A DNA stretch of 64,000 nt from Janibacter limosus (GTDB lineage Bacteria > Actinomycetota > Actinomycetes > Actinomycetales > Dermatophilaceae): the NCBI RefSeq assembly GCF_004295485.1, contig NZ_CP036164.1, positions 1,116,001 to 1,180,000 of the forward strand. Reading direction: 5' to 3'. A program made the position numbers and the translations under genes. Position 1 is the first letter of the stretch. Each line of letters begins with the position of its first letter. Below, in pieces: positions 46,621 to 59,665 of this stretch. Under the pieces are notes generated by a model that was not told where the DNA came from, searched no databases, and was given only the letters and a program-made list of their open reading frames with translations.

Positions 46621-47118
46621 GCTCCGGCTCCGTGCGTCCGCAGGACGTGCACACGGACACCGACGAGGGGCGACGGGCGGCCGAGCGGGCCGAGCGGTCG
46701 TACCTGGCGACGCGAGCCGCTGCCGGTCAGCAGAAGACGAGTCCCTCGGCGACCGGACCCGGGTTCCTGCTCGGTCCGCTCGAACCGGATGTGCGCGAGT
46801 CGGCCGCACGCTGGTGGGTGCGGCACCGGTCGAGGCGCGGTCCTCCCCGGTGGCCGGTGCAACCCCCGGGACGTGCCTGCAGGGCGGCGATCCCACTTCC
46901 TCCGGCACGTGCTGGAGGAGCATGTGCGGCGCTGGGGCTGGTGGGAGGGCCACCTGCTCCTGGGCGGTCGATACAGTGGTACAGGTCGACCGACATGCAG
47001 CAATGGTGTGTGCCTTCGACATTCTGTGCCCATCGAATGTTCCCACTTCTGCACCGGCTGCTCACCGCAGTGCCGAGACCCATCCGTCACCACTGACGAA
47101 GGACAGGACCAACCGAAC
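46621..47118. other. Non-genic stretch, no supported gene
   Basis: About 500 bases of mixed composition between two remnants. An open frame continues from the AI-2E remnant to 47096, and other frames overlap, but none has a family-like pattern. TACAG is repeated at about 46973 and 46981, with GGTCGACC following; this could be an operator or chance. Likely decayed sequence. Confidence 0.4.
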
Positions 47119-47322
47119 GTGTGCAACACAGTCACGCCCAACAGGACGTCGAAGGCCGAGAGAACCACCGTGGGTGCGGTGGAGGTCACTCGAGGTCATC
47201 CATCGAGCGGTGACAAGGGCGCGACGACACCGGCCTCCTCGACGGTGGCGGTCGGCCCAGCCACGCCCACCGAACAGCCGGCGCTCGTCGAAGCGGCTGC
47301 ACCGGCCAAGAGCGCAGCCTGA
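47119..47322 (+). pseudogene. Small ORF, possibly a decayed CopZ-like HMA domain gene
   Basis: 67 residues from GTG 47119 ending 4 bases before ctaG. It begins VCNTVTPNRT and contains VGAVEVTRGHPSSGDKG, then SSTVAVGPATPTEQPALVEAA. The DNA around 47185-47210 resembles a GHCIERVT coding sequence with small deletions, and the ends look like an HMA metal chaperone (VEVTGMTCGHC...STV..., VEAAG), but the CxxC pair is missing. Copper chaperones near ctaG would fit. This is an inference from a weak resemblance. Confidence 0.35.
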
Positions 47323-47326
47323 GATC

Positions 47327-48307
47327 ATGCTGCTCGCTTCGATCGATGAATCGGTGATCACCGGACCGGCGTGGGTACCGACCGCCCCGCCGAGCTTGGA
47401 CACTCTTCTCTCCCCCACGCTGCAGCCTGTGCCACTCATTCCGGCCATAGCTCTGCTGATGGGCATGCTCTACGTGGCTGGGGCGGTCCGGCTCTGGACA
47501 TCGGGCCGGCGGTGGCCGGTATGGCGGTGTCTGTCCTTCCTCCTCGGGTGTGGCGCGATCATGGTGATCATGGGCGCCGGGATCGAGGGCTACGGGTTAC
47601 GGATGTTCTCCGTCTTCATGTTTCAGCAACTCACCTTGATGCTGGGCATCCCTGCATTCTTGGCTCTGGGCAGTCCGGGGACGCTGCTGCTACGGGCTAC
47701 GCCACATCGGGGACCGGGCCGCCTGGTGTTGCGGTTGGCATTCTTTGGTTTGCGGTCTCGGCTGGGACGGTTTTTGATCCATCCTGCCTTCACGGTTCCG
47801 CTGTTTCTGTTCAATTTCTACGGGATCTACTTCAGCGACATCGGTGATCTGCTGCTACCGAACTGGTACGGCCACGTGAGCTTGGAATTGCTGTTCCTGG
47901 TCTCGGGGCTCCTCTTCACTGTCCCACTGATCTCGGCCGACCCTCTGCCGGTGAAGAAGAGTCACGGCTGGCGAGTGATCGATGCCTTCTCCGAGATGCC
48001 GTTGCACGCCTTCTTCGGGGTCATCGTGATGATGTCTCCGGCACCGATGGTGGATTTGTTCGCGACTGCACCGGACAGCTGGAACATCGATCCGATCAGG
48101 GACCAGTACCTCGCCGGGGGCTTGGCCTGGGCATACGGAGAATTGCCGTCCCTGCTGATCCTGTTGTTCATCATGGCGGGATGGCAGCGTGCTGAGGCGC
48201 GGCAATCAGCCCTGACCGACGCCGAGCAGGCGACCCCACAACTGGACGCCTACAACGCCTATCTGGAGCGGCTGCGCCAGCACGAGGAGAAGTACCAGCG
48301 CCCATGA
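47327..48307 (+). CDS. ctaG: CtaG-family cytochrome c oxidase assembly protein
   Basis: 326 residues from ATG 47327. Seven or eight helices; MSPAPMVDLFATAPDSWNIDPIRDQYLAGG, FNFYGIYFSDIGDLLLPNWYGHVSLELLFLVSG and IMAGWQRAEAR match the CtaG_Caa3 family, which helps copper reach cytochrome oxidase. Many actinobacteria fuse it to CopD; here it stands alone. Codon use is more A/T-tolerant (TTG, CGG, TTT) than in neighbouring genes, suggesting transfer. No good ribosome site; translation may be coupled to the small ORF before it. Confidence 0.85.
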   Translation: MLLASIDESVITGPAWVPTAPPSLDTLLSPTLQPVPLIPAIALLMGMLYVAGAVRLWTSGRRWPVWRCLSFLLGCGAIMVIMGAGIEGYGLRMFSVFMFQQLTLMLGIPAFLALGSPGTLLLRATPHRGPGRLVLRLAFFGLRSRLGRFLIHPAFTVPLFLFNFYGIYFSDIGDLLLPNWYGHVSLELLFLVSGLLFTVPLISADPLPVKKSHGWRVIDAFSEMPLHAFFGVIVMMSPAPMVDLFATAPDSWNIDPIRDQYLAGGLAWAYGELPSLLILLFIMAGWQRAEARQSALTDAEQATPQLDAYNAYLERLRQHEEKYQRP

Positions 48308-48503
48308 GCCTGCCCGTCGGGGAACCCATGCGGGATGTCTGTCGCGAAACGATCACCGACCGAACGCCGACCGATGACCATCCGGTGTGACGGCAGTCCT
48401 CGACCAGTGCTGGGTGGGCACCTGCCGAGGTCCTGGGCTGCACGGTCAGGACTGTGAGGTCCTTGCGACCCGGACCGGAGTGCGGCCCCCTCCCTCCGGA
48501 CGA
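48308..48503. other. Intergenic stretch upstream of the pyr promoter
   Basis: No gene found. GGTCC...GGACC around 48459-48476 could form a weak hairpin that may end the ctaG transcript. Confidence 0.3.
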
Positions 48504-50160
<1,657 letters not shown>

Positions 50161-50164
<4 letters not shown>

Positions 50165-51462
50165 GCGACCTGCTGATCACCGGCGCCTCGCCGCTGGGTG
50201 GAGCGACCACCGACCTGCTCGTGCGCGACGGTGTCATCGCCGCGCTCGGCCCCGACGCAGCCACCGACGCCCGCGCGGACGTCGAGCGCCTCGCGGCCGA
50301 CGGGCTCGTCCTGCTGCCGGGCCTGGTCGACCTGCACACGCACCTGCGTGAGCCGGGCCGTGAGGACGCCGAGACGGTGCGCACCGGGTCGGCCGCAGCA
50401 GCGGCCGGCGGCTTCACCGCCGTCTTGGCCATGGCCAACACCAGCCCGGTCACCGACACCGCTGAGGCCGCCGAGCGCGTCCTCGACCTCGGGGTCGCAG
50501 CGGGCCACTGCGACGTGCAGCCGATCGGTTCGGTGACCAAGTCGCTCGAGGGCGCCGAGCTCGCCGAGCTCGGTCTGATGCACCGCTCCCGGGCCCGGGT
50601 GCATGTCTTCTCCGACGACGGGCGCTGCGTCCACGACGCGCGCGTCATGCGCCGGGCACTGGAGTACGTGCGGGCCTTCGACGGGGTCATCTCCCAGCAC
50701 AGCCAGGACCCGGCGCTCGCCGGACCGTCGGCCTGCTGCCACGAGGGTGAGCTGAGCGGCCGTCTCGGGCTCACCGGCTGGCCCGCGGTCGCCGAGTCGA
50801 GCATCATCGCCCGCGACGCCGAGCTGGCCCTGCACACCGGGTCACGCGTGCACGTCGCGCACGTCTCGACCGCCGAGGGCGTCGAGGCCGTGCGGTGGGC
50901 CAAGCGACGCGGCGCCCGCGTCACCGCAGAGGTCACGCCGCACCACCTCGTGCTGACGACCGACCTGCTGAGCGGCTACGACCCGGTCTACAAGGTCAAC
51001 CCACCGCTGCGTCCCGCCGAGGACGTCGAGGCGCTGCGGGCAGCCCTGGCCGACGGCACGATCGACGCCGTGGCGACCGACCACGCGCCGCACGCGCGGC
51101 ACGACAAGGAGCACGCCTTCCCCGACGCGGCCTTCGGCATGCTCGGCCTGGAGACCGCCTTCTCCGTCGTCCACGACGTCATGGTCACCTCCGGACGCAT
51201 CGACCTGGCAACGCTCGCCGAGCGGATGTCCCACGCACCGGCCCGCATTGCCGGGCTCGCCGACCACGGACGGGCGATCGAGGTCGGCGCTCCCGCCAAC
51301 CTCGTGCTCGTCGACACCAGCGCCCGGGTCACCGTCGACCCGTCCGCCTCGCAGTCCCTGTCCCGCAACACCCCCTTCGCCGGGCACACCCTCACCGGGT
51401 CCGTCCGGACGACGATCCTGCGCGGCCGCGTCACGGCCACCGATGGAGAGGTCATCAATTGA
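50161..51462 (+). CDS. pyrC: Dihydroorotase, class I
   Basis: 433 residues. Metal ligands His59 and His61 in [12 protein letters not shown]; further His in TPHHLVL and VHVAHVST; catalytic Asp in VATDHAPHA. The C-terminal composite strand domain is present. Ends with the pyrC TGA within the carA TTG. Confidence 0.95.
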
Positions 51463-52631
51463 GCCAGCTCAGCACCACCCCAGCGGTCCTCGTCCTGGAG
51501 GACGGTCGGACCTTCGCCGGCACCGCCTACGGCGCCGTCGGCGAGACCGTCGGCGAGGCCGTCTTCTCCACCGGCATGACCGGGTACCAGGAGACGCTCA
51601 CCGACCCCAGCTACCGTGGCCAGGTCGTCGTCATGACCGCCCCGCACGTCGGCAACACCGGGTGGAACGACGAGGACGACGAGTCCGGCCGCATCCACGT
51701 CGCCGGGTACGTGCTGCGTGACCCCGCGATCCGCCCGAGCAACTGGCGATCGCGTCGCTCGCTCGAGGAGGAGCTGACCGCGCAGGGCGTCGTCAGCATC
51801 GCCGGCGTCGACACCCGCGCCCTCACCCGCCACCTGCGTGAGCGCGGGGCGATGCGCGTGGGGATCTTCTCCGGGGACTCCGTCGCCGACGAGGCGACGC
51901 TCCTGCAGCGGGTGCAGGCCGCGCCCGAGATGGCCGGTTCCGCCCTCGCCGCGCAGGTGAGCACCACCGAGCCCTACGTCGTCGAGGCGAAGGGGGCCAA
52001 GCGCTTCACCGTCGCCGCGCTCGACCTCGGGATCAAGACGATGACGCCGACCCGGCTCGCCGAGCGCGGCATCGAGGTGCACGTCCTGCCCGCGACCGCC
52101 AGCTTCGCCGACGTGCAGGCGGTCTCGCCCGACGGTCTCTTCTTCTCCAACGGACCCGGCGACCCGGCGACCGCCGGCGACCAGGTGGCCCTCCTGCAGG
52201 AGGCCCTGCGGGCAGGTCTGCCCTACTTCGGCATCTGCTTCGGCAACCAGCTCTTCGGCCGGGCGCTCGGCTTCGGCACCTACAAGCTGAAGTACGGCCA
52301 CCGCGGCATCAACCAGCCGGTCTTCGACCGGACGACCGACAAGGTCGAGGTCACCGCGCACAACCACGGCTTCGCCGTGGACGCCCCCCTCGACGAGGCG
52401 ACGCAGACCCCCTTCGGCACCGCGAGCGTGAGCCACGTCTGCCTCAACGACGACGTCGTCGAGGGGCTGGAGCTCCACGACGACGGAGGGCGCCTGCGGG
52501 CCTTCTCCGTCCAGTACCACCCGGAGGCGGCGGCCGGTCCGCACGACGCCGCCTACCTCTTCGACCGATTCGTCGACCTGCTGGCAGCTGCCGGCACCTC
52601 CGCCACCAACGAGAGCGAGACCCAGGCCTGA
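51459..52631 (+). CDS. carA: Carbamoyl-phosphate synthase small subunit
   Basis: 390 residues. TTG 51459 is the start, with GGAGAGG 7 bases upstream and overlap with the pyrC stop. Glutamine amidotransferase type I: catalytic Cys in [16 protein letters not shown], His/Glu in [10 protein letters not shown]. The first part [29 protein letters not shown] is conserved. Delivers ammonia to CarB. Confidence 0.95.
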   Translation: MSQLSTTPAVLVLEDGRTFAGTAYGAVGETVGEAVFSTGMTGYQETLTDPSYRGQVVVMTAPHVGNTGWNDEDDESGRIHVAGYVLRDPAIRPSNWRSRRSLEEELTAQGVVSIAGVDTRALTRHLRERGAMRVGIFSGDSVADEATLLQRVQAAPEMAGSALAAQVSTTEPYVVEAKGAKRFTVAALDLGIKTMTPTRLAERGIEVHVLPATASFADVQAVSPDGLFFSNGPGDPATAGDQVALLQEALRAGLPYFGICFGNQLFGRALGFGTYKLKYGHRGINQPVFDRTTDKVEVTAHNHGFAVDAPLDEATQTPFGTASVSHVCLNDDVVEGLELHDDGGRLRAFSVQYHPEAAAGPHDAAYLFDRFVDLLAAAGTSATNESETQA

Positions 52632-55600
52632 TGCCCAAGCGCGACGACATCACCAGCGTCCTCGTCATCGGCTCCGGGCCGATCGTCATCGGACAGGCCT
52701 GCGAGTTCGACTACTCCGGCACCCAGGCCTGCCGCGTCCTGCGCGAGGAGGGGATCCGGGTCATCCTGGTCAACTCCAACCCCGCGACGATCATGACCGA
52801 CCCCGAGTTCGCCGACGCCACCTACATCGAGCCGATCACCCCCGAGGTGATCGAGAAGATCATCGAGCGCGAGCGCCCCGACGCGGTGCTGGCCACCCTC
52901 GGTGGGCAGACCGCGCTCAACGCGGCCATCGCGCTGCACGAGGCCGGGATCCTCGAGAAGTACAACTGCCCGCTCATCGGCGCCAGCGTCGAGGCGATCG
53001 AGCTCGGTGAGGACCGCCAGCGCTTCAAGGGCGTCGTCGAGCGCTGCGGCGCGGAGTCGGCCCGCTCGATCATCTGCAACGCCAACGACGCCCCCGCCGG
53101 CTCGACGCCGGGCGAGCAGGTCCGCTTCGCGCTGGACAAGACGCTCGCCGCGGCGCAGGAGCTCGGCTACCCGGTCGTCGTGCGCCCCTCCTTCACCATG
53201 GGTGGTCTCGGCTCCGGCTTCGCCTACGACGAGAGCGACCTGCGCCGCATGGCCGGCGCCGGCCTCCAGGCCAGCCCGACGACCGAGGTGCTCCTCGAGG
53301 AGTCGATCCTGGGGTGGAAGGAGTACGAGCTCGAGGTCATGCGTGACACGGCCGACAACGTCGTGGTCGTCTGCTCGATCGAGAACTTCGACCCCGTCGG
53401 CGTGCACACCGGTGACTCGATCACCGTCGCGCCCGCGCTGACCCTCACCGACCGCGAGTACCAGCGCATGCGTGACGTCGGGATCGCCGTCATCCGCGAG
53501 GTCGGCGTCGAGACCGGTGGCTGCAACATCCAGTTCGCCATCGACCCCGCCGACGGCCGGATGATCGTCATCGAGATGAACCCGCGCGTCTCTCGCTCCT
53601 CGGCGCTGGCGTCGAAGGCCACCGGCTTCCCGATCGCCAAGATCGCCGCCAAGATGGCCATCGGCTACACCCTCGACGAGGTGCCCAACGACATCACCCA
53701 GGAGACGCCGGCCGCCTTCGAGCCGAGCCTGGACTACGTCGTCGTCAAGGTGCCCCGGTTCGCCTTCGAGAAGTTCCCCGCCGCCGACCCGACCCTCACG
53801 ACGACCATGAAGTCCGTCGGCGAGGCGATGGCCATCGGCCGCAACTTCACCGAGGCCCTGCAGAAGGCGCTGCGCTCCGCCGAGCGCAAGGACGCGACCT
53901 TCCACTGGGACGGCGACCAGCCCACGCTCGAGGAGGGCCGCCAGCTCCTCGAGGCAGCGCGCACGCCCACCGACGGCCGCATCGTGCAGGTGCAGCAGGC
54001 CATGCGGGCCGGCGTCACGGTCGAGGAGGTCTTCGAGGCCACCAAGATCGACCCGTGGTACCTCGACCAGATGGCGCTCATCAACTCCATCGCCCAGGAG
54101 GTGCACGACGCCGACGAGCTCAACCCGCAGGTGCTGCGCCTGGCCAAGCGGCACGGCTTCTCCGACGCCCAGATCGCCCGGCTGCGCCGGATGGACGAGG
54201 CCGTCGTGCGCGGCGTGCGCCACGCCCTCGGGGTGCGCCCGGTCTACAAGACGGTCGACACCTGTGCAGCGGAGTTCGCGGCCCGCACGCCGTACCACTA
54301 CAGCTCCTACGACGAGGAGACCGAGGTCGCGCCGCGCGAGCGTCCGGCCGTGATCATCCTCGGCTCGGGGCCCAACCGGATCGGCCAGGGCGTCGAGTTC
54401 GACTACTCGTGCGTCCACGCCAGCTTCGCCCTGCGCGACGCGGGCTACGACACCGTGATGGTCAACTGCAACCCCGAGACGGTCTCGACGGACTACGACA
54501 CGAGCAGCCGGCTCTACTTCGAGCCGCTGACCCTCGAGGACACCCTCGAGGTCATCCACGCCGAGACGCTGGCCGGCCCCATCGCGGGCGTCATCGTCCA
54601 GCTCGGCGGGCAGACCCCGCTCGGCCTCGCTGCTGCGCTCAAGGCAGCCGGGGTGCCGATCGTCGGTACCTCGCCCGAGGCCATCGACCTCGCCGAGGAC
54701 CGGGGCCACTTCGGTCGGGTGCTCCACGAGGCGGGCCTCAACGCCCCCAAGCACGGCACCGCCTTCAGCGCCGAGGAGGCCGTCGAGATCGCCCGCGAGA
54801 TCGGCTACCCCGTGCTCGTGCGTCCGTCCTACGTCCTGGGTGGACGCGGCATGGAGATCGTCTACGACGACGCGACCCTCTCCGAGTACGTCACCCGGGC
54901 GGCCATCGCCAGCCCGGAGCACCCGATCCTCGTCGACCGCTTCCTCGACGACGCCATCGAGATCGACGTCGACGCGCTGTACGACGGCACGGAGATGTAC
55001 CTCGGCGGGATCATGGAGCACATCGAGGAGGCCGGGATCCACTCCGGCGACTCGAGCTGCACCCTGCCGCCGGCGACCCTGGGCACCTCCGAGCTGCAGC
55101 GGGTGCGCGAGGCGACGCTCGCCCTCGCCGAGGGCATCGGGGTGCGTGGCCTGATGAATGTCCAGTTCGCCCTCGCCCAGGACGTGCTCTACGTCCTCGA
55201 GGCCAACCCGCGTGCCTCGCGCACCGTCCCCTTCGTCGCCAAGGCCACAGGAGTCCCGCTGGCCAAGGCCGCGGCCCGCGTCATGCTCGGCACGAGCATC
55301 GCCGAGCTCAAGGACGAGGGCATGCTGCCGCGTCACGCCGACGGTGGTTCGATGCCGGCACACGCACCCATGTCCGTCAAGGAGGCGGTGCTCCCCTTCA
55401 AGCGCTTCCGCACCAAGGAGGGCGATGTCGTCGACTCGCTGCTCGGTCCCGAGATGCGCTCCACGGGTGAGGTCATGGGGATCGACGCCGACTTCGGCGC
55501 GGCCTTCGCCAAGAGCCAGCTCGGGTCGCTCTCCAGCGGTCTGCCGACGACCGGCACGGTCTTCGTCTCCGTCGCCAACCGGGACAAGCGCGCGATGATC

Positions 55601-55981
55601 TTCCCGATCAAGCGCCTGGCCGACCTGGGCTTCACGATCCTCGCGACCCAGGGGACCGCAGACGTCCTGCGCCGCAACGCGATCGAGTGCGACGTCGCCA
55701 TCAAGCACTCCGAGCGGGGCGAAGGGGAGACGAGCGTCGTCGACCGGATCCTCGCCGGCGAGATCGACGTCGTCTTCAACACCCCGTCCGGGCAGCACGC
55801 CCGTGCCGACGGCTACGCCATCCGGGCGGCCACGACCGCCATGGACAAGCCGATCGTCACGACCGTGCAGCAGCTCGGTGCGGCCGTGCAGTCGATCGAG
55901 GCACGCATCAACGGCGAGCTGCGGGTCAAGCCGCTCCAGGAGCACGCCCGTGACCTCGACCTCTACGGGATCCAGGCGTGA
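52631..55981 (+). CDS. carB: Carbamoyl-phosphate synthase large subunit
   Basis: 1116 residues. Two ATP-grasp halves (about 1-550 and 551-1000) with [18 protein letters not shown] and [19 protein letters not shown], an oligomerisation part, and the C-terminal regulatory MGS-like domain ([17 protein letters not shown]). Begins [25 protein letters not shown] overlaps the carA stop by one base. Confidence 0.97.
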   Translation: MPKRDDITSVLVIGSGPIVIGQACEFDYSGTQACRVLREEGIRVILVNSNPATIMTDPEFADATYIEPITPEVIEKIIERERPDAVLATLGGQTALNAAIALHEAGILEKYNCPLIGASVEAIELGEDRQRFKGVVERCGAESARSIICNANDAPAGSTPGEQVRFALDKTLAAAQELGYPVVVRPSFTMGGLGSGFAYDESDLRRMAGAGLQASPTTEVLLEESILGWKEYELEVMRDTADNVVVVCSIENFDPVGVHTGDSITVAPALTLTDREYQRMRDVGIAVIREVGVETGGCNIQFAIDPADGRMIVIEMNPRVSRSSALASKATGFPIAKIAAKMAIGYTLDEVPNDITQETPAAFEPSLDYVVVKVPRFAFEKFPAADPTLTTTMKSVGEAMAIGRNFTEALQKALRSAERKDATFHWDGDQPTLEEGRQLLEAARTPTDGRIVQVQQAMRAGVTVEEVFEATKIDPWYLDQMALINSIAQEVHDADELNPQVLRLAKRHGFSDAQIARLRRMDEAVVRGVRHALGVRPVYKTVDTCAAEFAARTPYHYSSYDEETEVAPRERPAVIILGSGPNRIGQGVEFDYSCVHASFALRDAGYDTVMVNCNPETVSTDYDTSSRLYFEPLTLEDTLEVIHAETLAGPIAGVIVQLGGQTPLGLAAALKAAGVPIVGTSPEAIDLAEDRGHFGRVLHEAGLNAPKHGTAFSAEEAVEIAREIGYPVLVRPSYVLGGRGMEIVYDDATLSEYVTRAAIASPEHPILVDRFLDDAIEIDVDALYDGTEMYLGGIMEHIEEAGIHSGDSSCTLPPATLGTSELQRVREATLALAEGIGVRGLMNVQFALAQDVLYVLEANPRASRTVPFVAKATGVPLAKAAARVMLGTSIAELKDEGMLPRHADGGSMPAHAPMSVKEAVLPFKRFRTKEGDVVDSLLGPEMRSTGEVMGIDADFGAAFAKSQLGSLSSGLPTTGTVFVSVANRDKRAMIFPIKRLADLGFTILATQGTADVLRRNAIECDVAIKHSERGEGETSVVDRILAGEIDVVFNTPSGQHARADGYAIRAATTAMDKPIVTTVQQLGAAVQSIEARINGELRVKPLQEHARDLDLYGIQA

Positions 55982-56877
55982 GCGCCCGCACCATCGCAGC
56001 TCGTGAGGGGGCTGGAGTCGTCCAGGTCGATGCCGAGGTGCTCGGCAACTCCGCCGTGGGCGCCTACCGGCACCTGACCCTCGTCACCCCGGGCCTGGCC
56101 GAGATCGCCCGCCCCGGGCAGTTCGTCGCGCTCGCCGTCGGTGACGGCACGAGCTCGATGCTGCTGCGACGCAGCTTCTCGATCCACCGGGTCAGCCCTG
56201 CCGGGACCTACGGCGCCACGACCGAGATCGTCGTGGCGGCCGCCGGTCCGGGCACCGAGGAGCTCACCCGGCTCGAGGCGGGTGCGAGCGTCAGCGTCAT
56301 CGGGCCGCTCGGCAAGGGCTTCCCCCTCCCGTCGCAGCCGGTCCCGTGCATCCTCGTCGGCGGCGGCTACGGCTCTGCGCCGCTCTTCTGGCTCGCCGAG
56401 CAGCTGCGTGAGCGTGGCTGCCCCGTCGAGATCGTGCTCGGCGCGGCCACGGCCGACCGGCTCTTCGGCGTCGTCGAGGCCCGACGGGTCGCCGACGGGG
56501 TCACCGTGACCACCGATGACGGGTCCGCGGGGACCCGGGGCTGGGTCTCCGACGTCCTGCCGGACCTCATCGCGCGCACCGGCGCCGGCGTGCTCTACGG
56601 CTGCGGCCCCATGGGCATGCTGCGCTCCATGAGCGCGATCGCCTCCGACCACGGCATCGTCGCGCAGGTCGCGGTCGAGGAGGCCATGGCCTGCGGTGTC
56701 GGCATCTGCATGACCTGCGTCATGCCGGTCGCTGACCAGCACGGCACGACCAAGATGGTCCGCAGCTGCCTGGAGGGCCCGGTCTTCCGGGGCGACCGGG
56801 TGCGCTGGGAGGCCTTCGACGACGGCCTGTGCCGGGTCCCCGCCGACGCCGTCGGTGCCCCCAAGGAGGCGCGCTGA
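55978..56877 (+). CDS. pyrK: Dihydroorotate dehydrogenase electron-transfer subunit
   Basis: 299 residues. Ferredoxin reductase-like: FAD site in [15 protein letters not shown] site [18 protein letters not shown], and the 2Fe-2S Cys set [10 protein letters not shown]...VRSC near the C-terminus. Works with PyrD to pass electrons to NAD+. Overlaps carB by GTGA. Confidence 0.93.
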   Translation: MSARTIAAREGAGVVQVDAEVLGNSAVGAYRHLTLVTPGLAEIARPGQFVALAVGDGTSSMLLRRSFSIHRVSPAGTYGATTEIVVAAAGPGTEELTRLEAGASVSVIGPLGKGFPLPSQPVPCILVGGGYGSAPLFWLAEQLRERGCPVEIVLGAATADRLFGVVEARRVADGVTVTTDDGSAGTRGWVSDVLPDLIARTGAGVLYGCGPMGMLRSMSAIASDHGIVAQVAVEEAMACGVGICMTCVMPVADQHGTTKMVRSCLEGPVFRGDRVRWEAFDDGLCRVPADAVGAPKEAR

Positions 56878-57857
56878 TGACGGCCGCGACTCCCCCTTCG
56901 TCCGTGGACATGTCGGTCGACCTGGCCGGCGTCCGCCTGCCCAACCCGATGATGACGGCGAGCGGGTGCGCGGCCAACGGTCGTGAGATGCACCGCTTCA
57001 TCGACGTCGCGCAGCTCGGGGCCTTCGTCACCAAGTCGGTCAAGGCCCAGCCGGTCTCGGGCCGGGGCACGCCCCGCATGGCCGAGACGCCCTCCGGGAT
57101 GCTCAACTCCATCGGCCTGCAGGGCCCGGGGGTGCAGGCCTTCGTCGAGGAGGACCTGGCCTGGCTGCACTCGATCGGTGCCCGCGTCGTCGTGTCCATC
57201 GCGGGCAGCACCGCCTCGGAGTTCGCCGGGGTCGCGCGGGCGGTCGTGCGCAGCCGGTATGCCAGCGCCGTGGCGGCGATCGAGGTCAACATCTCCTGCC
57301 CCAACGTCGCCAACCGCGGGCTCGTCTTCGCCTGCGACCCGGCCAGCTCGCACAAGGTCATGACGCTGGTGCGCGAGGAGGTCCCGCGGGGACTGCCGAT
57401 GCTCGCCAAGCTCAGCCCCGACGTCACCGACATCGTCGAGATCGCCGACACGGTCCTCAAGGCCGGTGCCCACGGGTTGACGATGATCAACACGACGCTG
57501 GGCGTGGCCATCGACGTCGACCGGTTGCGGCCGCACCTCATCGCCGCGACGGGCGGCCTGTCCGGCCCGGCGATCCGCCCCATAGCGGTGCGGGCCGTGT
57601 GGCAGGTCGCGGGCGCGATGCGCGCCGGGCGGATCAGGACCGCGCCGATCGTGGGCGCCGGGGGAGTGCGCACCGGTCGGGACGCCCTCGAGCTCGTCGC
57701 CGCCGGTGCCAGCGCGATCCAGGTCGGGACGGCCGCCTTCAACGACCCGACGGCGCCCGAGCGGGTCGGGCGTGAGCTCGAGGCGCTCATCGCCGAGCGG
57801 GGCTTCACCCGGCTGTCCGAGGTCACCGGCATCGCCCACGAGAGGTTCACCCCATGA
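56877..57857 (+). CDS. pyrD: Dihydroorotate dehydrogenase class 1B
   Basis: 326 residues from ATG 56877. Catalytic Cys141 in EVNISCPNVANRG, FMN loop IVGAGGVRTGRDALELVAAGASAIQVGTA. Class 1B because of the pyrK neighbour. One base overlap with pyrK, ATGA with pyrF. Confidence 0.95.
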   Translation: MTAATPPSSVDMSVDLAGVRLPNPMMTASGCAANGREMHRFIDVAQLGAFVTKSVKAQPVSGRGTPRMAETPSGMLNSIGLQGPGVQAFVEEDLAWLHSIGARVVVSIAGSTASEFAGVARAVVRSRYASAVAAIEVNISCPNVANRGLVFACDPASSHKVMTLVREEVPRGLPMLAKLSPDVTDIVEIADTVLKAGAHGLTMINTTLGVAIDVDRLRPHLIAATGGLSGPAIRPIAVRAVWQVAGAMRAGRIRTAPIVGAGGVRTGRDALELVAAGASAIQVGTAAFNDPTAPERVGRELEALIAERGFTRLSEVTGIAHERFTP

Positions 57858-58720
57858 GCACCGACACCGCTCCCTTCGGCACCCGGCTGCAGGCGGCCAT
57901 GGCGCAGCACGGTCCGCTGTGTGCCGGTATCGACCCGCACCGCGGGCTCGTCGAGTCGTGGGGACTGACCTACGACCTGGCCGGTGTCGAGCGCTTCGCG
58001 ATGACCTGCGTCGAGGCCTTCGGCGGGAGCGTGGCCGCGGTCAAGCCCCAGTCGGCCTTCTTCGAGGTCTTCGGGGCGAAGGGGGTGGCCCTCCTAGAGC
58101 GGGTCCTGACCGACCTGCGTGACGCGGGCACCCTCACGGTCCTCGACGTCAAGCGCGGTGACATCGGGACGACGGTCGACGCCTACGGCGAGGCCTTCCT
58201 CGGCAAGGACGCGCCGGCTGCGGCCGACGCGATCACGCTCAGCCCGTATCTGGGCTACGGCTCGCTGCGCCCAGCCATCGACCTCGCGCACGCGACCGGC
58301 CGTGGCGCCTTCGTCCTCGCCCTGACCTCCAACCCCGAGGGTGCCCAGGTCCAGCACGCCCGGCTGGCCGACGGCCGCTCCGTCGCCGGTGCGATCGCCG
58401 ACGAGGCAGGCGAGGACAACGCGGAGGCACGCGGCCGCGGTGAGCTCGGGAGCATCGGCCTCGTCGTCGGCGCGACCGTGGGCTCGGCGGTCCGGGACCT
58501 CGGTGTGGACCTGCCCGGCATGGCCGGTCCGGTGCTCGCACCGGGCCTGGGTGCGCAGGGCGCGACCGCTGACGACGTGCGCTCGGTCTTCGCCGGGGCG
58601 CTGCCGCAGGTGCTGGCGAGCAGCAGCCGCGACGTCCTGCGGGCCGGGCCGGACGTCGCCGCCCTGCGTGATCGTGCGCGCGCGGTGGCGACGCAGGTCG
58701 CTGCCATCACGGCCTCGTGA
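57854..58720 (+). CDS. pyrF: Orotidine 5'-phosphate decarboxylase, type 2
   Basis: 288 residues, longer type 2 form. The catalytic Lys100 is in VLDVKRGDIGTT; CAGIDPHR near the start and VLAPGLGAQG near the end. Last step of UMP synthesis. Last gene of the pyr operon; mihF starts 42 bases on. Confidence 0.95.
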   Translation: MSTDTAPFGTRLQAAMAQHGPLCAGIDPHRGLVESWGLTYDLAGVERFAMTCVEAFGGSVAAVKPQSAFFEVFGAKGVALLERVLTDLRDAGTLTVLDVKRGDIGTTVDAYGEAFLGKDAPAAADAITLSPYLGYGSLRPAIDLAHATGRGAFVLALTSNPEGAQVQHARLADGRSVAGAIADEAGEDNAEARGRGELGSIGLVVGATVGSAVRDLGVDLPGMAGPVLAPGLGAQGATADDVRSVFAGALPQVLASSSRDVLRAGPDVAALRDRARAVATQVAAITAS

Positions 58721-58762
58721 GAAGGTGAGCGGATACCCACCGCGCTTTCCTCCGGAGGACCC

Positions 58763-59086
58763 GTGCCAACGCCCGTGCCGACGCTCAGCCCGCAGCAGCG
58801 GGCGGCAGCGCTGACCCGGGCCTCGCAGGCACGAGCGGTCCGGGCGGACCTGCGGCAGCGACTGAAGAGTCGGGCCCTTGGACTTCCGGAGGTCCTGGAG
58901 GCCGGCCGCACCGATCCCGTCGTCGCGCGGATGCGCGTGGTGACGGTGCTCGAGTCGATGCCGGGTGTGGGCCCCGCGACCGCAGTAAGCATCATGCAAG
59001 AGTTGGGGATCGCGGCATCGCGTCGCATCCGTGGACTGGGTCCGCACCAACGCACCGCACTCCTCGAGAGGTTCACCCGGGTATGA
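58763..59086 (+). CDS. mihF: Integration host factor, actinobacterial type (mIHF)
   Basis: 107 residues from GTG 58763, behind GGAGG (in the palindrome CCTCCGGAGG). Long helix ([30 protein letters not shown]) and helix-two-turn-helix ([22 protein letters not shown]) that binds DNA. Nucleoid protein, unrelated to enterobacterial IHF. The order mihF-gmk-rpoZ-coaBC-metK-priA is conserved in actinobacteria. Confidence 0.94.
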   Translation: MPTPVPTLSPQQRAAALTRASQARAVRADLRQRLKSRALGLPEVLEAGRTDPVVARMRVVTVLESMPGVGPATAVSIMQELGIAASRRIRGLGPHQRTALLERFTRV

Positions 59087-59640
59087 GCTCACCCCGACTG
59101 ACCGTGCTGGCCGGTCCCACCGCCGTGGGCAAGGGCACCGTGGCCGCGTGGATCCGCCACAACCACCCGGAGGTCTGGCTCTCCGTCTCCGCGACGACGC
59201 GCCCGCCGCGCCCGGGCGAGGAGGACGGAGTCCACTACCACTTCATGTCCGGGGACGAGTTCGCCGACAAGGTCGCCTCGGGGGAGATGCTCGAGTGGGC
59301 GGTCGTCCACGGCCGCGCGTCCTACGGCACCCCGCGCCGCCCGGTCGAGGAGGCGCTGGCGGCCGGCAAGCTGCCCCTGCTCGAGATCGACCTGCAGGGA
59401 GCCCGTCAGGTGCGCGCGTCGATGCCGCAGGCCTGCTTCGTCTTCCTGGCGCCTCCCTCGTGGGACGAGCTGGTCGACCGACTGGTGGGCCGTGGCACCG
59501 AGACGGCGGAGGAGCGCGCCGTGCGCCTCGAGACCGCCAAGGTCGAGCTGGCCGCCCAGAACGAGTTCGACCGGGTGGTCGTCAACGACGACATTCGTCG
59601 TGCGGCCGAAGAACTCGTATCATTGATGAAATCCCACTGA
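59083..59640 (+). CDS. gmk: Guanylate kinase
   Basis: 185 residues. P-loop GPTAVGKGT (11-19), slightly different from the usual [29 protein letters not shown] binds GMP. ATG overlaps mihF (ATGA). Confidence 0.95.
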   Translation: MSSPRLTVLAGPTAVGKGTVAAWIRHNHPEVWLSVSATTRPPRPGEEDGVHYHFMSGDEFADKVASGEMLEWAVVHGRASYGTPRRPVEEALAAGKLPLLEIDLQGARQVRASMPQACFVFLAPPSWDELVDRLVGRGTETAEERAVRLETAKVELAAQNEFDRVVVNDDIRRAAEELVSLMKSH

Positions 59641-59665
59641 CCTCGACGACAAGGACCACCTCGAC

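Noticed and set aside
46576..47046. Minus-strand frame in the accessory patch
   Set aside because: No family pattern or start context; overlaps the AI-2E remnant.
52553..55945. 1130-codon minus-strand open frame
   Set aside because: Exact antisense of carB.
58749..58758. CCTCCGGAGG as a regulatory hairpin hiding the mihF ribosome site
   Set aside because: Only three pairs can form around a four-base loop; too weak to support.
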